From: Asterias rubens
Lineage: Eukaryota > Echinodermata > Asteroidea > Forcipulatida > Asteriidae
DNA length: 64,000 bases
Reading direction: 5' to 3'
NCBI RefSeq assembly: GCF_902459465.1
Contig: NC_047080.1
Coordinates: 12,622,866-12,686,865, forward strand
The notes beneath the pieces were generated by a model. That model searched no databases. It was not told the DNA's origin and worked only from the letters and a program-made list of their open reading frames with translations. The first letter of the stretch is position 1. The number at the start of each line of letters is the position of its first letter. Made by a program: the position numbers and the translations under genes. Shown here piece after piece: positions 1 through 11,400 of the stretch.

Positions 1-2473
1 TTGACTGAAGTTCAAATAAGACCATAATGTAGGTCTACATGTACAGAGATAACAACTTAGACGAGAGTCAGCCCACACAAGTCTGCCATGGCTGCAATGC
101 TTCCTTTCAAAAAGATAACAACTTATTTTCTGTAAAAGGGAACGTCAATGGAAATGTTTTCTTTCGAGGAAATGGTTTATTTCAAGGGTGTGAAATTAAA
201 AGTAAAGATTGCAGATTATAGAATTGAAATGTCGATATGTCTCAGTTACGTGAAATGAGAGAATGGTGTAGACTCAATAGTGATGTGTGTTTTTATCAGT
301 CAATATGAATAATTATTACTCATTGACAAATCACCTACCCAGAGAGTAGACGATATTCTATTAGTATTACATGTATATAGTAATTAGATGAAGTTGGAAA
401 TCCCAAAATGAAATGAAAATCTGATCAAGAGGTTGCTAGGCGACTTCTGGTTTCATGTCACTTTGGATGTTTTACAATTGACGTCCCATCTTGCTGCATG
501 TTCCCTTGTCTGAACAATAATTAATGTAGATTCCAACCTACTAAAAGGGTCCGACTATTATGACTATCAAGCCTCGCTTTGGTTTACACTGGTTGGAATA
601 TAAGACAACCCACAATGTATTTACGGCAAGACAGACCTCAAACTGGCAACATAACACGAACAGAGAAGAATCAAACACACTGGACAGTAGGTATTTTTTT
701 TGTTTTCGACCACACAAGCAGTCATTGTATTTAGATTCAAAAATATATACAATCTCAAATGGATGTTTAATGTTATAATAATGTCCACTACAGCATATTG
801 GTGTTGCTTGACTAGAGACACAAGTGGACGGCGAGCAATATTAATAACAAACAAATTAATTTACTAATTAAGACAAATACAGTTTCAGCTTTAAGGATCA
901 ATTATTTTGGAACAATTCTTCATTACTGTAAATAAATGCCCCGCTATTAAAATGAGTTGGTCCATTTCACATGTAATGACATACAAAAAAAAAGAAGGAA
1001 ATTCGTGTTTAGACTCGTCTGGCAACCAGAATGATGCAATTCATTATTTAGATAATATTTATGGCAAACAGCCAGAGAGTATCTTGCCACGCAATGGATC
1101 GTACCACACAATCATGCAACCTTTGGAATCTCGGTGAACTATTCACCAGTAAGTCACATGTGGTTAAATCAAACACAATTGCAACAGTCAGGGGCGGTGT
1201 ATGGAAAATTACTGCTTGATTAATCATAGCTTGGTAGGATACAAAGCCAAAATAGGGCAAGTACGAGTACACCCAAGTCTGGAAATTTGTCCCTAAATTA
1301 CACTACGTGGATATTTCGCAAGTTTTTTGGCTCTCATTCTGTTGGTTTTGAGAGTGTTTTTTTCCCTTTCCGTAGAAACCGGACATGAGGCATAGCCTGA
1401 TCTTAAACTGTACATCCGTCATGATTACGTGGAATGTCAATGGTTAATTCGAATATCCACATTGTAGCTGTACTTGACTGTATATAGTATGGTCTCCCAA
1501 GGGGAAGCACTGACACATGCTAAAGGAAGTTGACACAAAATAGCTATGTCCTGTCTAGCGGGAAGGGTTTTCGACAGATAACATTTTCCCAGTCGCAAAT
1601 AAAACTTGGCATCAGGTGATTTTTTCCCTAAAATTGAAACAAAAACCTGTTACAATATTAAAACAGGTGAAATTTGGTATCTATCTATTGACCGGAAATT
1701 GTAACAGCAGGAAGCAAAGAAACCGGAAACCCCTGATGATAACTTGACCCCAATAACATTGGTAAACCTCAGTCAAGAAAAGAAATGGTACATTATCTGA
1801 TTTTTTCTTTTTCACAGGGCAAGTGTTATGTCACCACATGACCTCGATTTCCCCGCGAAAATAAATTCTTTGCATTCAGCCATTCAATGTGCACGCCAGC
1901 CGTGCTTTTGTGTGGCAAGCTGTGGCATTGTGTTATAGTCAAGACACGCCCGGGCGTTGTGAATTCGCTTCCCGCATGCAACAAAGGATGCGTGTTTCCC
2001 AAAGCAAATACATGTACTGGCTCTTTTGTGAGATCACCCTTTAGTGGGTGGCTAGATTTTTTTGCCACGTTGACTGTGAATAGAAAACCCCTAAAATGGT
2101 AGCACCAATTCACAGAGTTCAAACTGGCAAAGCAAATTAGATACAGAATGTTGTTTGAAAGCGAAATAAACAACTGGGACGAACGTACTTTCCTGTATTA
2201 GACATAGACGTGTCGTGTTTGAAAAATTTACGAGTTTGAAAAGCAAAATCAGAAAATGCCCATAATTTACCAAGAACACAAAGTAGCCACTGTGTTACAA
2301 AAATACAATAATAAATAAAAACAACATACATTCTTTTGACCAATAGGTAATAATTGCTCGCATCCAAAGGCACAGGATTGAAAAACACCAATTCATCATA
2401 AATCAATCAAATCAACATGTTATAGGTGACAATACAACAAGTTCACATAATGTTCGTTAGTCCAATCCGTATG
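1..2473. other. Non-coding flank 3' of the IER5-like gene
   Basis: I see no gene here. Reading frames are short, lack family motifs and have no convincing splice sites. The part next to 2474 should be the 3' untranslated region of the IER5-like gene, which runs leftward on the minus strand. No canonical AATAAA was found on the minus strand close to the stop codon, so the transcript end is unknown. Confidence 0.5.
2310..2318 (-). promoter_or_regulatory. AU-rich element nonamer in the 3' flank of IER5-like
   Basis: The minus strand reads TTATTTATT, the consensus nonamer of AU-rich mRNA decay elements, about 155 nt after the IER5-like stop codon. Such elements are typical of short-lived immediate-early mRNAs. 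Its presence in the mature mRNA is inferred, because the transcript end is not known. Confidence 0.45.
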
Positions 2474-3316
2474 TTAACAGGCAGCAATTGGCATCTGAAG
2501 TTGTTCAAATGGTCTTGGCATTGAAGATGTATACGATGACTGTTGCAAGTGATTACTTCCACTGGACGACGAGGAAACAATGTTCGATTGAGGGTTCGAT
2601 TCTCCCGATAGTCCATGAAAACCAGACTTGAAAATGGTGACAAGACTCGTGATAGATCCCTGTTCAGGGTTCACTTTCTCGCCCTGGCTTTCTAAGTCTG
2701 TTTTAGGTCGTTTAGGCAGGATTGATTCGCAAGCCTCTCGTAGTTCTTCACTTGAGTCCGATCTCTTTCGTTTGCATGCATTGCAGCCGGACTTGGACGG
2801 TGGGGAATTTGTGTTCTTTTGTCCCAGCACCATTCGTTCTTTGTCTGGTGATGGGGTGGAGTCGGGGCTCTGCTCCGTAGTAGGCTTACTACTAGCCGGT
2901 TCAGGTTTCTCCTCCAGTCTAGCCTGCACCGCCGGCGAGATCTCGGCGACAACAGGATGGCAGTTTTCTTTGTCCTCCGTTGGTCGTTGGGTAGCATTCT
3001 CTTCCGAACTGTCCGTACGTTGACAAGACGAAGGTTCAGGGGTGGTAGTTACTGAGTCCTCTTCATCACCCCAGTCTGGAGCTTCAGTACAATCCTCTTC
3101 ATCCTCAACGGATTCCCTGTCCATGGAATGCAACTCGGCTGTTCTAGACATTCTATTGCACATTTCCTCGTAGTACATCGCCCGTGCGGAATGAAGCACC
3201 GAAGCGACGAGTAGATTTTTCCTGAGGTTTACACCGCCACGTTGGCCACGCGACCCGGTGATCTTATTGATAGACATGGTGATTATTTGTTGGGCTTCCA
3301 TGTTTTCTGCTTTCAA
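2474..3316 (-). CDS. IER5: Immediate early response protein, IER5-like (intronless)
   Basis: A single-exon frame of 280 aa. The family signature is at the N terminus: residues 23-45 contain SRGQRGGVNLRKNLLVASV followed by LHSAR, the block shared by IER2, IER5 and IER5L. The middle is acidic and Ser/Pro-rich, with two basic nuclear-localisation-like clusters (KRKR at 182-185, PKRPK at 201-205). A second conserved block, SLVTIFKSGFHGL, lies at 224-236; it and NLLV in the first block are closer to IER5 than to IER2. Family members are nuclear adaptors induced by growth factors and stress; IER5 links PP2A to HSF1. No enzyme motif is present. The first ATG was chosen because its N terminus lines up with IER2 (MEVQKEAQRI); M6 is the alternative. 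Lack of introns is normal for the family. The upstream CRE sites and downstream AU-rich element fit an immediate-early gene. Confidence 0.88.
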   Translation of the reverse strand: MKAENMEAQQIITMSINKITGSRGQRGGVNLRKNLLVASVLHSARAMYYEEMCNRMSRTAELHSMDRESVEDEEDCTEAPDWGDEEDSVTTTPEPSSCQRTDSSEENATQRPTEDKENCHPVVAEISPAVQARLEEKPEPASSKPTTEQSPDSTPSPDKERMVLGQKNTNSPPSKSGCNACKRKRSDSSEELREACESILPKRPKTDLESQGEKVNPEQGSITSLVTIFKSGFHGLSGESNPQSNIVSSSSSGSNHLQQSSYTSSMPRPFEQLQMPIAAC

Positions 3317-3533
3317 ATACCCCTTCTTAAATTCAGCAACTTTATCTTGTTATGATCCACGAAGTTGCCAGACTACACTGGTTAACACCTCGGTCTGCTG
3401 TGAACGTTTACAAATCGTCAAGTTGAAATAAATAATGGTAGTATTTGGGCGACGTGGATGTGTACCCAAACGCTCCAGATGTATGAATGAAGAATGACGG
3501 TTACTCACTGGCAAGTCTTTATCCGGGCCAAAG

Positions 3534-3700
3534 GCGTCACGTCCGCTGACGTCACTAAATCAATCGTGCATCCAATCACAGGCCGGCCAACCAAAAATAG
3601 ATATGAGGTATCCCACGTGACCATACAATGAATGGGAGTCGGCCCAATCATCGATCGTGATAAATAAGTACGTCATCTGTCCTTCATGAAAGGAATTTCC
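3534..3700 (-). promoter_or_regulatory. CRE-rich promoter region of the IER5-like gene
   Basis: About 230-380 bp upstream of the IER5-like ATG there is a full palindromic cAMP-response element TGACGTCA (3547-3554), related sites GCGTCA (about 3534-3539) and TACGTCA (3669-3675), an E-box CACGTG (3614-3619), CCAAT motifs (3572-3576, 3644-3648) and an NF-kB-like GGAATTTCC (3692-3700). A perfect CRE with several half sites suits a CREB-driven immediate-early gene. No clear CArG box was seen. The start of transcription is unknown, and factor binding is inference. Confidence 0.5.
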
Positions 3701-6700
3701 ACATGGCACGTCAACACCTTGCCCGTAGCGCCAAAACAACGTTGCCAAGGAAGGTTGCAACCATGAATAAAATATGAGTAGTTGGTGTTGAATCGAATCT
3801 TATAAACAATCGCTCTATAAAATCACAAGGATATACATTTTCGTTCTTAAGATAAAAACAAAACCATTTGATTTCCTAAACATAGAAAAATGTTGTTCCT
3901 TTCCCAGAACAAATCAGTAAATGAGTAATTTTCTTCTTAACACGAAATGTTTGTCAAAGGGGCTGTCCCGAATTACACAATGCGACGTGCTGCAACAAAG
4001 GGAGTTTTGTGGAATGCCAATGTATGGCGTTCCGAGTACAACCCGCCAAATAAGGCAAGTAGTCAAGGTTATGATATGGCGCACTCTGGTTTCAATGCTT
4101 GTAAACACACGTTTCTACACCATGTGACAGGACCGCCAAATTTAGACTGGAGAAAAACAATATTCCCCAAAAGAAAATAGTATTTGGCCAGATCGCTCCA
4201 ACTATATTGCGTGTATCCGTCATTTTGTATAGTTTGTGTGGTTTTGAAAATATCAATATTGAAAACAACCAACCAAATTGTTTATAAAATACAAAACCGG
4301 ACAATATTGCACGATTGTTAAATGTTTGTATGCTGTTGCATGGAGGTAGAATATGGTTGTTGGTAGTTGCATGTGTTTTCTGTTTAGTATAATATAATTT
4401 TTTTTCGACAAATAGTTCAATCACGTGTTCCTTTTGCTTGACCCTCTACCTCGGGAAATCATACACAATTCATAAACCGCCGATAAAATTACATGGGCAT
4501 ACTATTTATTTCGTACAAGACTAACCTACATTGTGTTTTATAAAGCATGTGTGTGTCACCTTTGTCCAATTCCGAAACCATTCGAATTTAAATGACTAAA
4601 GGGAAATTAAATAACACATATTTTCCTAAATAATTAGTCATCTCAAATGTGATTTGCCAACAAATAGTTTGTATCAGTAATGATGTGAAAACCCCTACAA
4701 GGTGTGAGTAAAGGGGGTTTACTTAATTAATGTGCATCATACAGACATCTCATTTCAGCTGAGTCACCAAATGAAGCAAGCCACAACCTGTCCTGCTTGA
4801 ACCAATGAGGCGTGCCACAACGCGCCTCCGGCCGAGTCACATGATCCATTGTCACTTTGTTGTCATCTTTGTCTGGTTCCCTTAGTGCAAAAGCAATCTT
4901 GAATACTAAATCTCATCATACTATAGTGCCCAGACTTCATACATCGCTTGGATGAGATGAGGAAAAACAAAATGGCCGCACATTAATAGGCTTAGTATTT
5001 AAGGGGGATCATTCACTCGAGTAATTTTTACGCTTTCCCATCGATGATGTTCACTGCTTGGGGAGTTAAATCAATCGCGAACGGAAACAAGAAAGATTTG
5101 AGGGAGAAGGGGGGGGGGGGGTGCAGGCAACACGCGAGCAGACGAGAAGGGGTTTAAAGGTCATGGTTTAAAAGGGCACAGAGGTCACGGTCCATCCTCC
5201 CATTGCTAGCTGTCAATGGCACAGTAACATTGCTCTTTGAAACAATTCTGACCAATGGTAATCATGATAAATGATTGTCAGATGATTTTATACAAAGATC
5301 GTGTCTTAGGCTTAATACATTTAAGTCCATCAAGTATCTAATTCAAACAAAAATAACAACAGATATTAGCTTGTTAAGTCATATTGTTTATTTAATTTCA
5401 CTTACAAATAATGTTGATAGTAGATCTTATATTAAACGCACGAAGGCCCATTCGTAAAACCCAAATGCGCTAAAATGCAAATTAATTTATTTCATAAACC
5501 AAATATTTTTTGTCCATATGAAACCGTATACAACGGAAACCGAATTCCAAACAAATCAGACAATGTTGCTAGTCTTGAGAACCAGAAGTCAAGAAGTACC
5601 CGGGTTAAGTTTGTTTTTAAAAACGGTGTTCCACATTGAGGTATTTAGCGCTTGCGTAGACTACTCGGTGAAAACGCATAATAAACACTGGTGGTTTGAC
5701 CACTCTATGGTTTGACCAAGCATCATTTCACAATAGTAAATGTCATTGATAAATCACCATAGTGACGACTTGATCAGGGTCGTTTTGAAACGCACAATAC
5801 ATCCTGGTATTATAATAAGTATGCCACGTATTAAGAGAAGGTCGGTGTGTGTGTGTAAGCCACCAGATTTGTCTTTGTGGGAATACGTGTATTTTCTTTC
5901 AGAATGTTGTCATCCTTTTGTGGCAACAGCAAATCAACAATATGCGATACGCAAACATTTGGACATTTAAAACGGAGATTTGCTCAGAATTTACCGGTGA
6001 CAGGCAACACACGATATTAGCAAATAACAACGAACATTACTTAGACAGTGTGACAACTAAAGGAAATTAAGCAAGCATTAACCTTTTGGGCATTGTTAAC
6101 TCTCCTCAGACAAGTTATTTTGACAATTAGTAAATTACTTTTAGTATAGAAACACTTGAATGACTGTCTTAGTCCAACACCAGTGTCATACGGTCAATTG
6201 AAGGCCGTATGAACTCTATAATGCTTCAGGCTCAACTTGTTTATTATTCGTGAAGGACGTGCCAAGGGTTACAGTTCGCGATCTGCGTTTATTTTCCCTT
6301 GTTGGGTTGGAGGGGGGGGGGGGGGGGGACCCGTCGTCATCGGTGACCCTAGTCCAAGATCACCCAGTATGACCAAGTTGACCTTGAGCAAAGGGCATAC
6401 GTGAATGAAAAGAAGGAACTAATATGCTGGTAATAAGTGAACTCCAGTACACAGTTTGACCCGTGACACGGTCTACTCGTTCTCAATATCAACATCATGA
6501 TTATGCCAACTTGTTTTTTACATGGGATTTTACATGGTAACATGGTGTATATGGGTAAAACCAAAATTAAAAGTATTTTTTCCTAATAAGTTATAATATT
6601 TTCTGGTGTTTTGCACAAATTAATAACTAGGTCACATTTTAGCACACTTTTTATCACTTAATATGACAATGTTACACACATTTTGAGGTCTGCAAAAATC

Positions 6701-8396
6701 ACCTTCCATCAGTTTCAATTGAAGAAAACATAACAGCTAAGAAAAAACCCTCCATGATGGCAACAAATATTATTCTATCCCTCTATCTGTATTGGATACA
6801 AAGGAAAAGCCATCTCTCACCAGACACTATTGAAAATCAGCTTAACGCAATCTCTTTTTCATAAAATGTGCAAAATGGCCCACTTATAAATCAATATTGC
6901 AGAGTTCAGCAAAGACTGTATTATTCTTAGATGGGATCCCATCGCATTGGCTTCCGATGTTGCTTTATTTACTGGCCACTATTTCCTGTACATAGGCTTC
7001 AAGAAGTCCTCAAGAGCTATACAATCATGTTATTGGTATTGTGGATAGTTTGGCATTATGATGAAAATGCCCACTCTATTTGTTTATCATGCAGGGACAG
7101 TATGACAAGGTATATTTTAGCATTTTTATGGTTTTTGGTTTTAATTTATTTGTGCGTTTTATTTTACATATCTGTTTAGTATTATCACAAGTAGATGGAA
7201 TGGGAGCAAGAGACGAAATGAAGTTGTAAAGATCAATATTAATACATGAAACAGCAGTTGTTTGCCAATCACAATACACCGCCCCCACGTTTGGATGCAG
7301 AAATAATGAGTTGAATGGAAGTGATAGTCGCAAGATGCAATCAACATCCTGTACCTGAGGAGCAAGGGGGAGATAACAAACGATGATACCATTCACCAAT
7401 CCCAGAATTCCTGTTGTATCTGCCGGAGGAAACGGGAACAATGTTCCAAATTCCAGGGCACCAGAAATTACATCAGAAACAACTTGGGAGCAACATCTGT
7501 GTCTTTGCTCTTTCACAATAGGGAATACACCATGAAAATGATAATGATGTTCCATTGTTGCAAATGTCAATTTGTATAGGTCAGGAGCCAGGGGTAGAGA
7601 GAAAGGTGGAGAGGCAGACTGGATGGCCTTGCAAACAAAACACAAACAGGAATAACTTCATTCTAAGCTCTCTAGGGATGCACTCTACAAAGTCTGTCTC
7701 CTACCATGACTATAGGAGGCTGCTTGGAGGGTGCCTCTCCCAACATTTCACTACAATTATGAACTATCTAGCCTTGCCAGACGCTGTTCAACATTATCAA
7801 AGCTAACGCTAGTTGAATATTCCCATGGTTTTAAGCTCATAACCAAGGCAGTTGGGAACCTTATCAATCGCCCCCCCACCCCTCCCCCAACTCATAGTTT
7901 AAATCTTCTTCTTGCACCCAATGAGGAAATCACATCAGGAAACATTTTACACTTATTTGCACCATCTCCCCCAATGAGGATATTGACAATCCCTTAACAG
8001 CAGACCTTTAGATGATGATACTTTTTATACTATCCCATTGGGGATAGCATTAACATTATACATGAAGTCCTCTATCAGCTGTTGCTATTGTAAACTGCTG
8101 GTTGGTCTGCCAGTGTTACCTTCTTTTATGAAGTAATTCTCTTGCATCTTATTCCTTATGAGAGTTACACAAATCAGGAACCCCAAGAGCAGTTTGAAGA
8201 TGTTTTAGTTGCTTGGCAACCTCTGGACCCATCAAACCAGGGACCAAATCATCACAGCTTGTGTGAAGCACTAGGAAAAATAATGTCACAAGAGGGCGCT
8301 ATCAAAAGTTACTTGACTTCCAGCTCCACGATGACTACACGAAGAACAGCAGAAAAATCCAAACAAAGCGCAACATTAACAAGATTTCATATTGGG
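3701..8396. other. Intergenic region between IER5-like and SPOUT1
   Basis: No supportable gene. The stretch has short frames only, runs of G at 5109-5121 and 6312-6328, and one unusually long minus-strand frame at 7076-7645, listed separately. A block at about 4750-4985 carries CCAAT, an E-box-like motif and a YY1-like motif (AAAATGGCCGC), and could be regulatory, but nothing decides this. Confidence 0.4.
7076..7645 (-). other. Unassigned 189-aa open frame
   Basis: An uninterrupted minus-strand frame of 189 codons, rich in Cys, Pro and hydrophobic residues, in a region without other genes and beyond the SPOUT1 poly(A) signal. I recognise no domain, and there is no clear splice or start context. 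At this length in AT-rich DNA it is longer than most chance frames here, so it could be a decayed transposon fragment, a lineage-specific gene or chance. Confidence 0.15.
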
Positions 8397-8402
8397 TTTA
8401 TT
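8397..8402 (-). terminator. SPOUT1: Poly(A) signal of SPOUT1
   Basis: The minus strand reads AATAAA about 73 nt after the SPOUT1 stop codon, which would give a very short 3' untranslated region. Position and motif fit; cleavage itself is not visible. Confidence 0.6.
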
Positions 8403-8474
8403 GGAGGGAGGGATCGAACTTCATTTCATGTTGACCAAAGTAAAGTCATTATATCTAGTGTTAGAATGTTTTCA

Positions 8475-11400
8475 TCAACTATGGGTTACTGCTCGTTGGA
8501 TCTGGGGTCTGAGTGATGATAAAGAGATCAGAATGGCCTCCTGGGGGACAAGCGGAAAAAACAAAACAAAACAAAACAAAAATAATCAAAATCAAAATCA
8601 AAAGAAAATTTTATCCTATGATGGGGCAATAATTAAGCAGATATAATAATTGCTAACAACAACACAAAGGATTGGGATGTGCTTTAATATATACATGTAT
8701 CTTGCATGAACATGACCTTACAACATGGCCAGGTTTGCCTACAAACTGTTACAGGTTTCAAACATTCGGAGGCAAGACTCTGTAAGCCACAGACTTCTAT
8801 CATGATTTACTAAGCCTTCTAACTTGCTGGAAAGTGTTACATAGTGGGAAGTAGCGTCCAGTTACAACATACTAGTGTAGGACAAGTAAGATACACCATT
8901 TGTAATAATATGGTGGATATGTTTGTGCGTGTTTATAAATGTCGTTACAAGTAACCATGAGTTCAAAAGCTATATCATCTAGAACTGAGTGAAGTCAAAG
9001 TCTCATAAATTATGAGCAAATTGTAAAAGGAAATTACAAAGTCACAGACAATCTCAGTACCAAGTCTCAATGTACAAATGCGACTACATGTATAGAGTAA
9101 CAGTTGAGCAGAAATACTTATCATTTAAATCATTTTTAACTCTCAATGCTTCCTTTCTTATCAACCTCTGATGGACAATAGTAAGCCTTAAAATAAACAC
9201 CTATCAAATTTCATACATATGCTTACCACCAAATTGTGCGCATATGACTCTAAGATTCACCTGCTAAACAGGGTACCACAAGCACTGATCTAAAGTAGTG
9301 CTTTGCCATTGGGACCAGACCACTACACACATTGTCATAAATCTCACAAAGTACAGTAGACATTACAATAATAATGGATGTGTAGCTACTGTAGCTACCT
9401 GCCTCAAAAGGTTCATGCAAACATTTGTAGAAAGTCAAGACAATTATAAAGGTTTCAGCAGTGTGAAGTGGTTAAAACACGGCATCTAGATATCCTACAC
9501 AGACTCAACAGAAACTAGCAATCCAGATTGTATTTTCCCTGATTGACTTACCTCAGTCCTGATGGTTCGACTCCCTTGAGTGGGGCATGTATTCACGTAG
9601 TGATCAAACAGTAGCTCAGCTGCTGATATCATGAGATGCTCATCAGCATCCAGACTGTACTCTAAGCCTTTCAATCCACCAAAAACTATCAACAGATGCC
9701 TGCAGCAGAAACAATACCTTATCATTATAAACAAACTATGGCATACATTGTGGCTGATCTGGAAAGGGATGGGGCTTTGGCTGTGTCTTAATTAGCAGCT
9801 ATGGCTGCGGCTATCAACAGATACCTGTAGCAGAACCAACACCTTACAGACTGTGGCATACATTGAGGCTTATTGGGGCTTTGGCTGTGTCTTAATTAGC
9901 AGCTATGGCTGCGGCTATCAACAGATACCTGTTGCAGAACCAACAGGTTACAGACTGTGGCATACATTGAGGCTTATCTAGAGTGGGGCTTTGGCTGTGT
10001 CTTAATTAGAAGCTATGGCTGCGGCTATCAACAGATACCTGTAGCAGAACCAACAGCTTACAGACTGTGGCATACATTGAGGCTTATCTAGAGTGGGGCT
10101 TGGGCTGTGTCTTAATTAGCAGCTATGGCTGCGGCTATCAACAGATACCTGTAGCAGAACCAACAGGTTACAGACTGTGGCATACATTGAGGCTTATCTA
10201 GAGTGGGGCTTGGGCTGTGTCTTTATTAGCAGCTATGGCTGCGGCTATCAAAAGATACCTGTAGCAGAACCAACAGCTTACAGACTGTGGCATACATTGA
10301 GGCTTATCTAGAGTGGGGCTTGGGCTGCGTCTTAATTAGCAGCTATGGCTGCGGCTATCAACAGATACCTGTAGCAGAACCAACAGCTTACAGACTGTGG
10401 CATACATTGAGGCTTATCTAGAGTGGGGCTTGGGCTGTCTATTTACCAGCTATGGCATGACTGTTGCTAAGGGTGTTGCTATAGGCATCCTATGATTCAA
10501 CACTTGTTCCCATGACAATCAAGCCATAGTCGCAGCCACAGCCGCTAATTCTGGCACTATCTTATCACTTGAATCACTTTGCTCCTTTCGCTCTCCTGCA
10601 CAGAGCTTATTGTAATGAAACTGTATTATTTTGTTTCTTCAACTAACCTGAATTCAGAAAGCTGTAGTTTATCCTCATCCACACCTCTCTCTGATGTACC
10701 TAATGTTGCATCAATAAACCTTCTTGAATCACTTTGCCCCTTTCCCTCTCCTTCTTATTGTAATGAAACTGTATTTGTTTCTTCAACTAACCTGAATTCA
10801 GAAAGCTGTAGTTTATCCTCATCCACACCTCTCTCTGATGTACCTAATGTTGCATCAATAAACCTTCTTGAACCACTTTGCCCCTTTCCCTCTCCTTCTT
10901 ATTGTAATGAAACTGTATTTGTTTCTTCAACTAACCTGAATTCAGAAAGCTGTAGTTTATCCACATCCACGCCTCTCTCTGATGTACCTAATGTTACATC
11001 ATAACCTTCTTGGTAAGGTCCTTCAGAGAAGACTGCACTGAGCCCAGAAGCCAATCTGACTGAATAACCCCAGTAAATTCCAGCCTCAGTCCGTGGTGCT
11101 GATGGTGAGACCACTGTACCGGTGAATGTCTTCCTCTCTGTATTAATACACAACAACAAAAACATCTTGCATTAACAAAAAGGCAATGTAAATGGCTTGA
11201 CTGCTAAGATTTCCAAAAGAATCTATAACTGGATATTAAAACAGCTTTTGGTTACCAGTGATGCAAGCAGCCTATCAAGGCTGGTTGCAAATCGTAGACT
11301 AGAAAAGTCCGATCGTTGACAAGCATGCACTGGATCACATTTAGTCAAACTAAGGTGTATTATGGTCCTTGATGAAACTTTGTGATAGCTGTGCCGACAT

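Noticed and set aside
2628-3023. 131-codon plus-strand frame
   Set aside because: Lies wholly antisense to the IER5-like coding sequence, whose protein has clear family motifs.
6312-6328. G-run as a meaningful G-quadruplex or regulatory site
   Set aside because: Several similar homopolymer runs occur in the window (5109, 47048, 56764, 61201) with no relation to genes.
10579-11004. 141-codon plus-strand frame rich in Ser/Pro
   Set aside because: It is the reverse of the triplicated SPOUT1 exon 10 tail.
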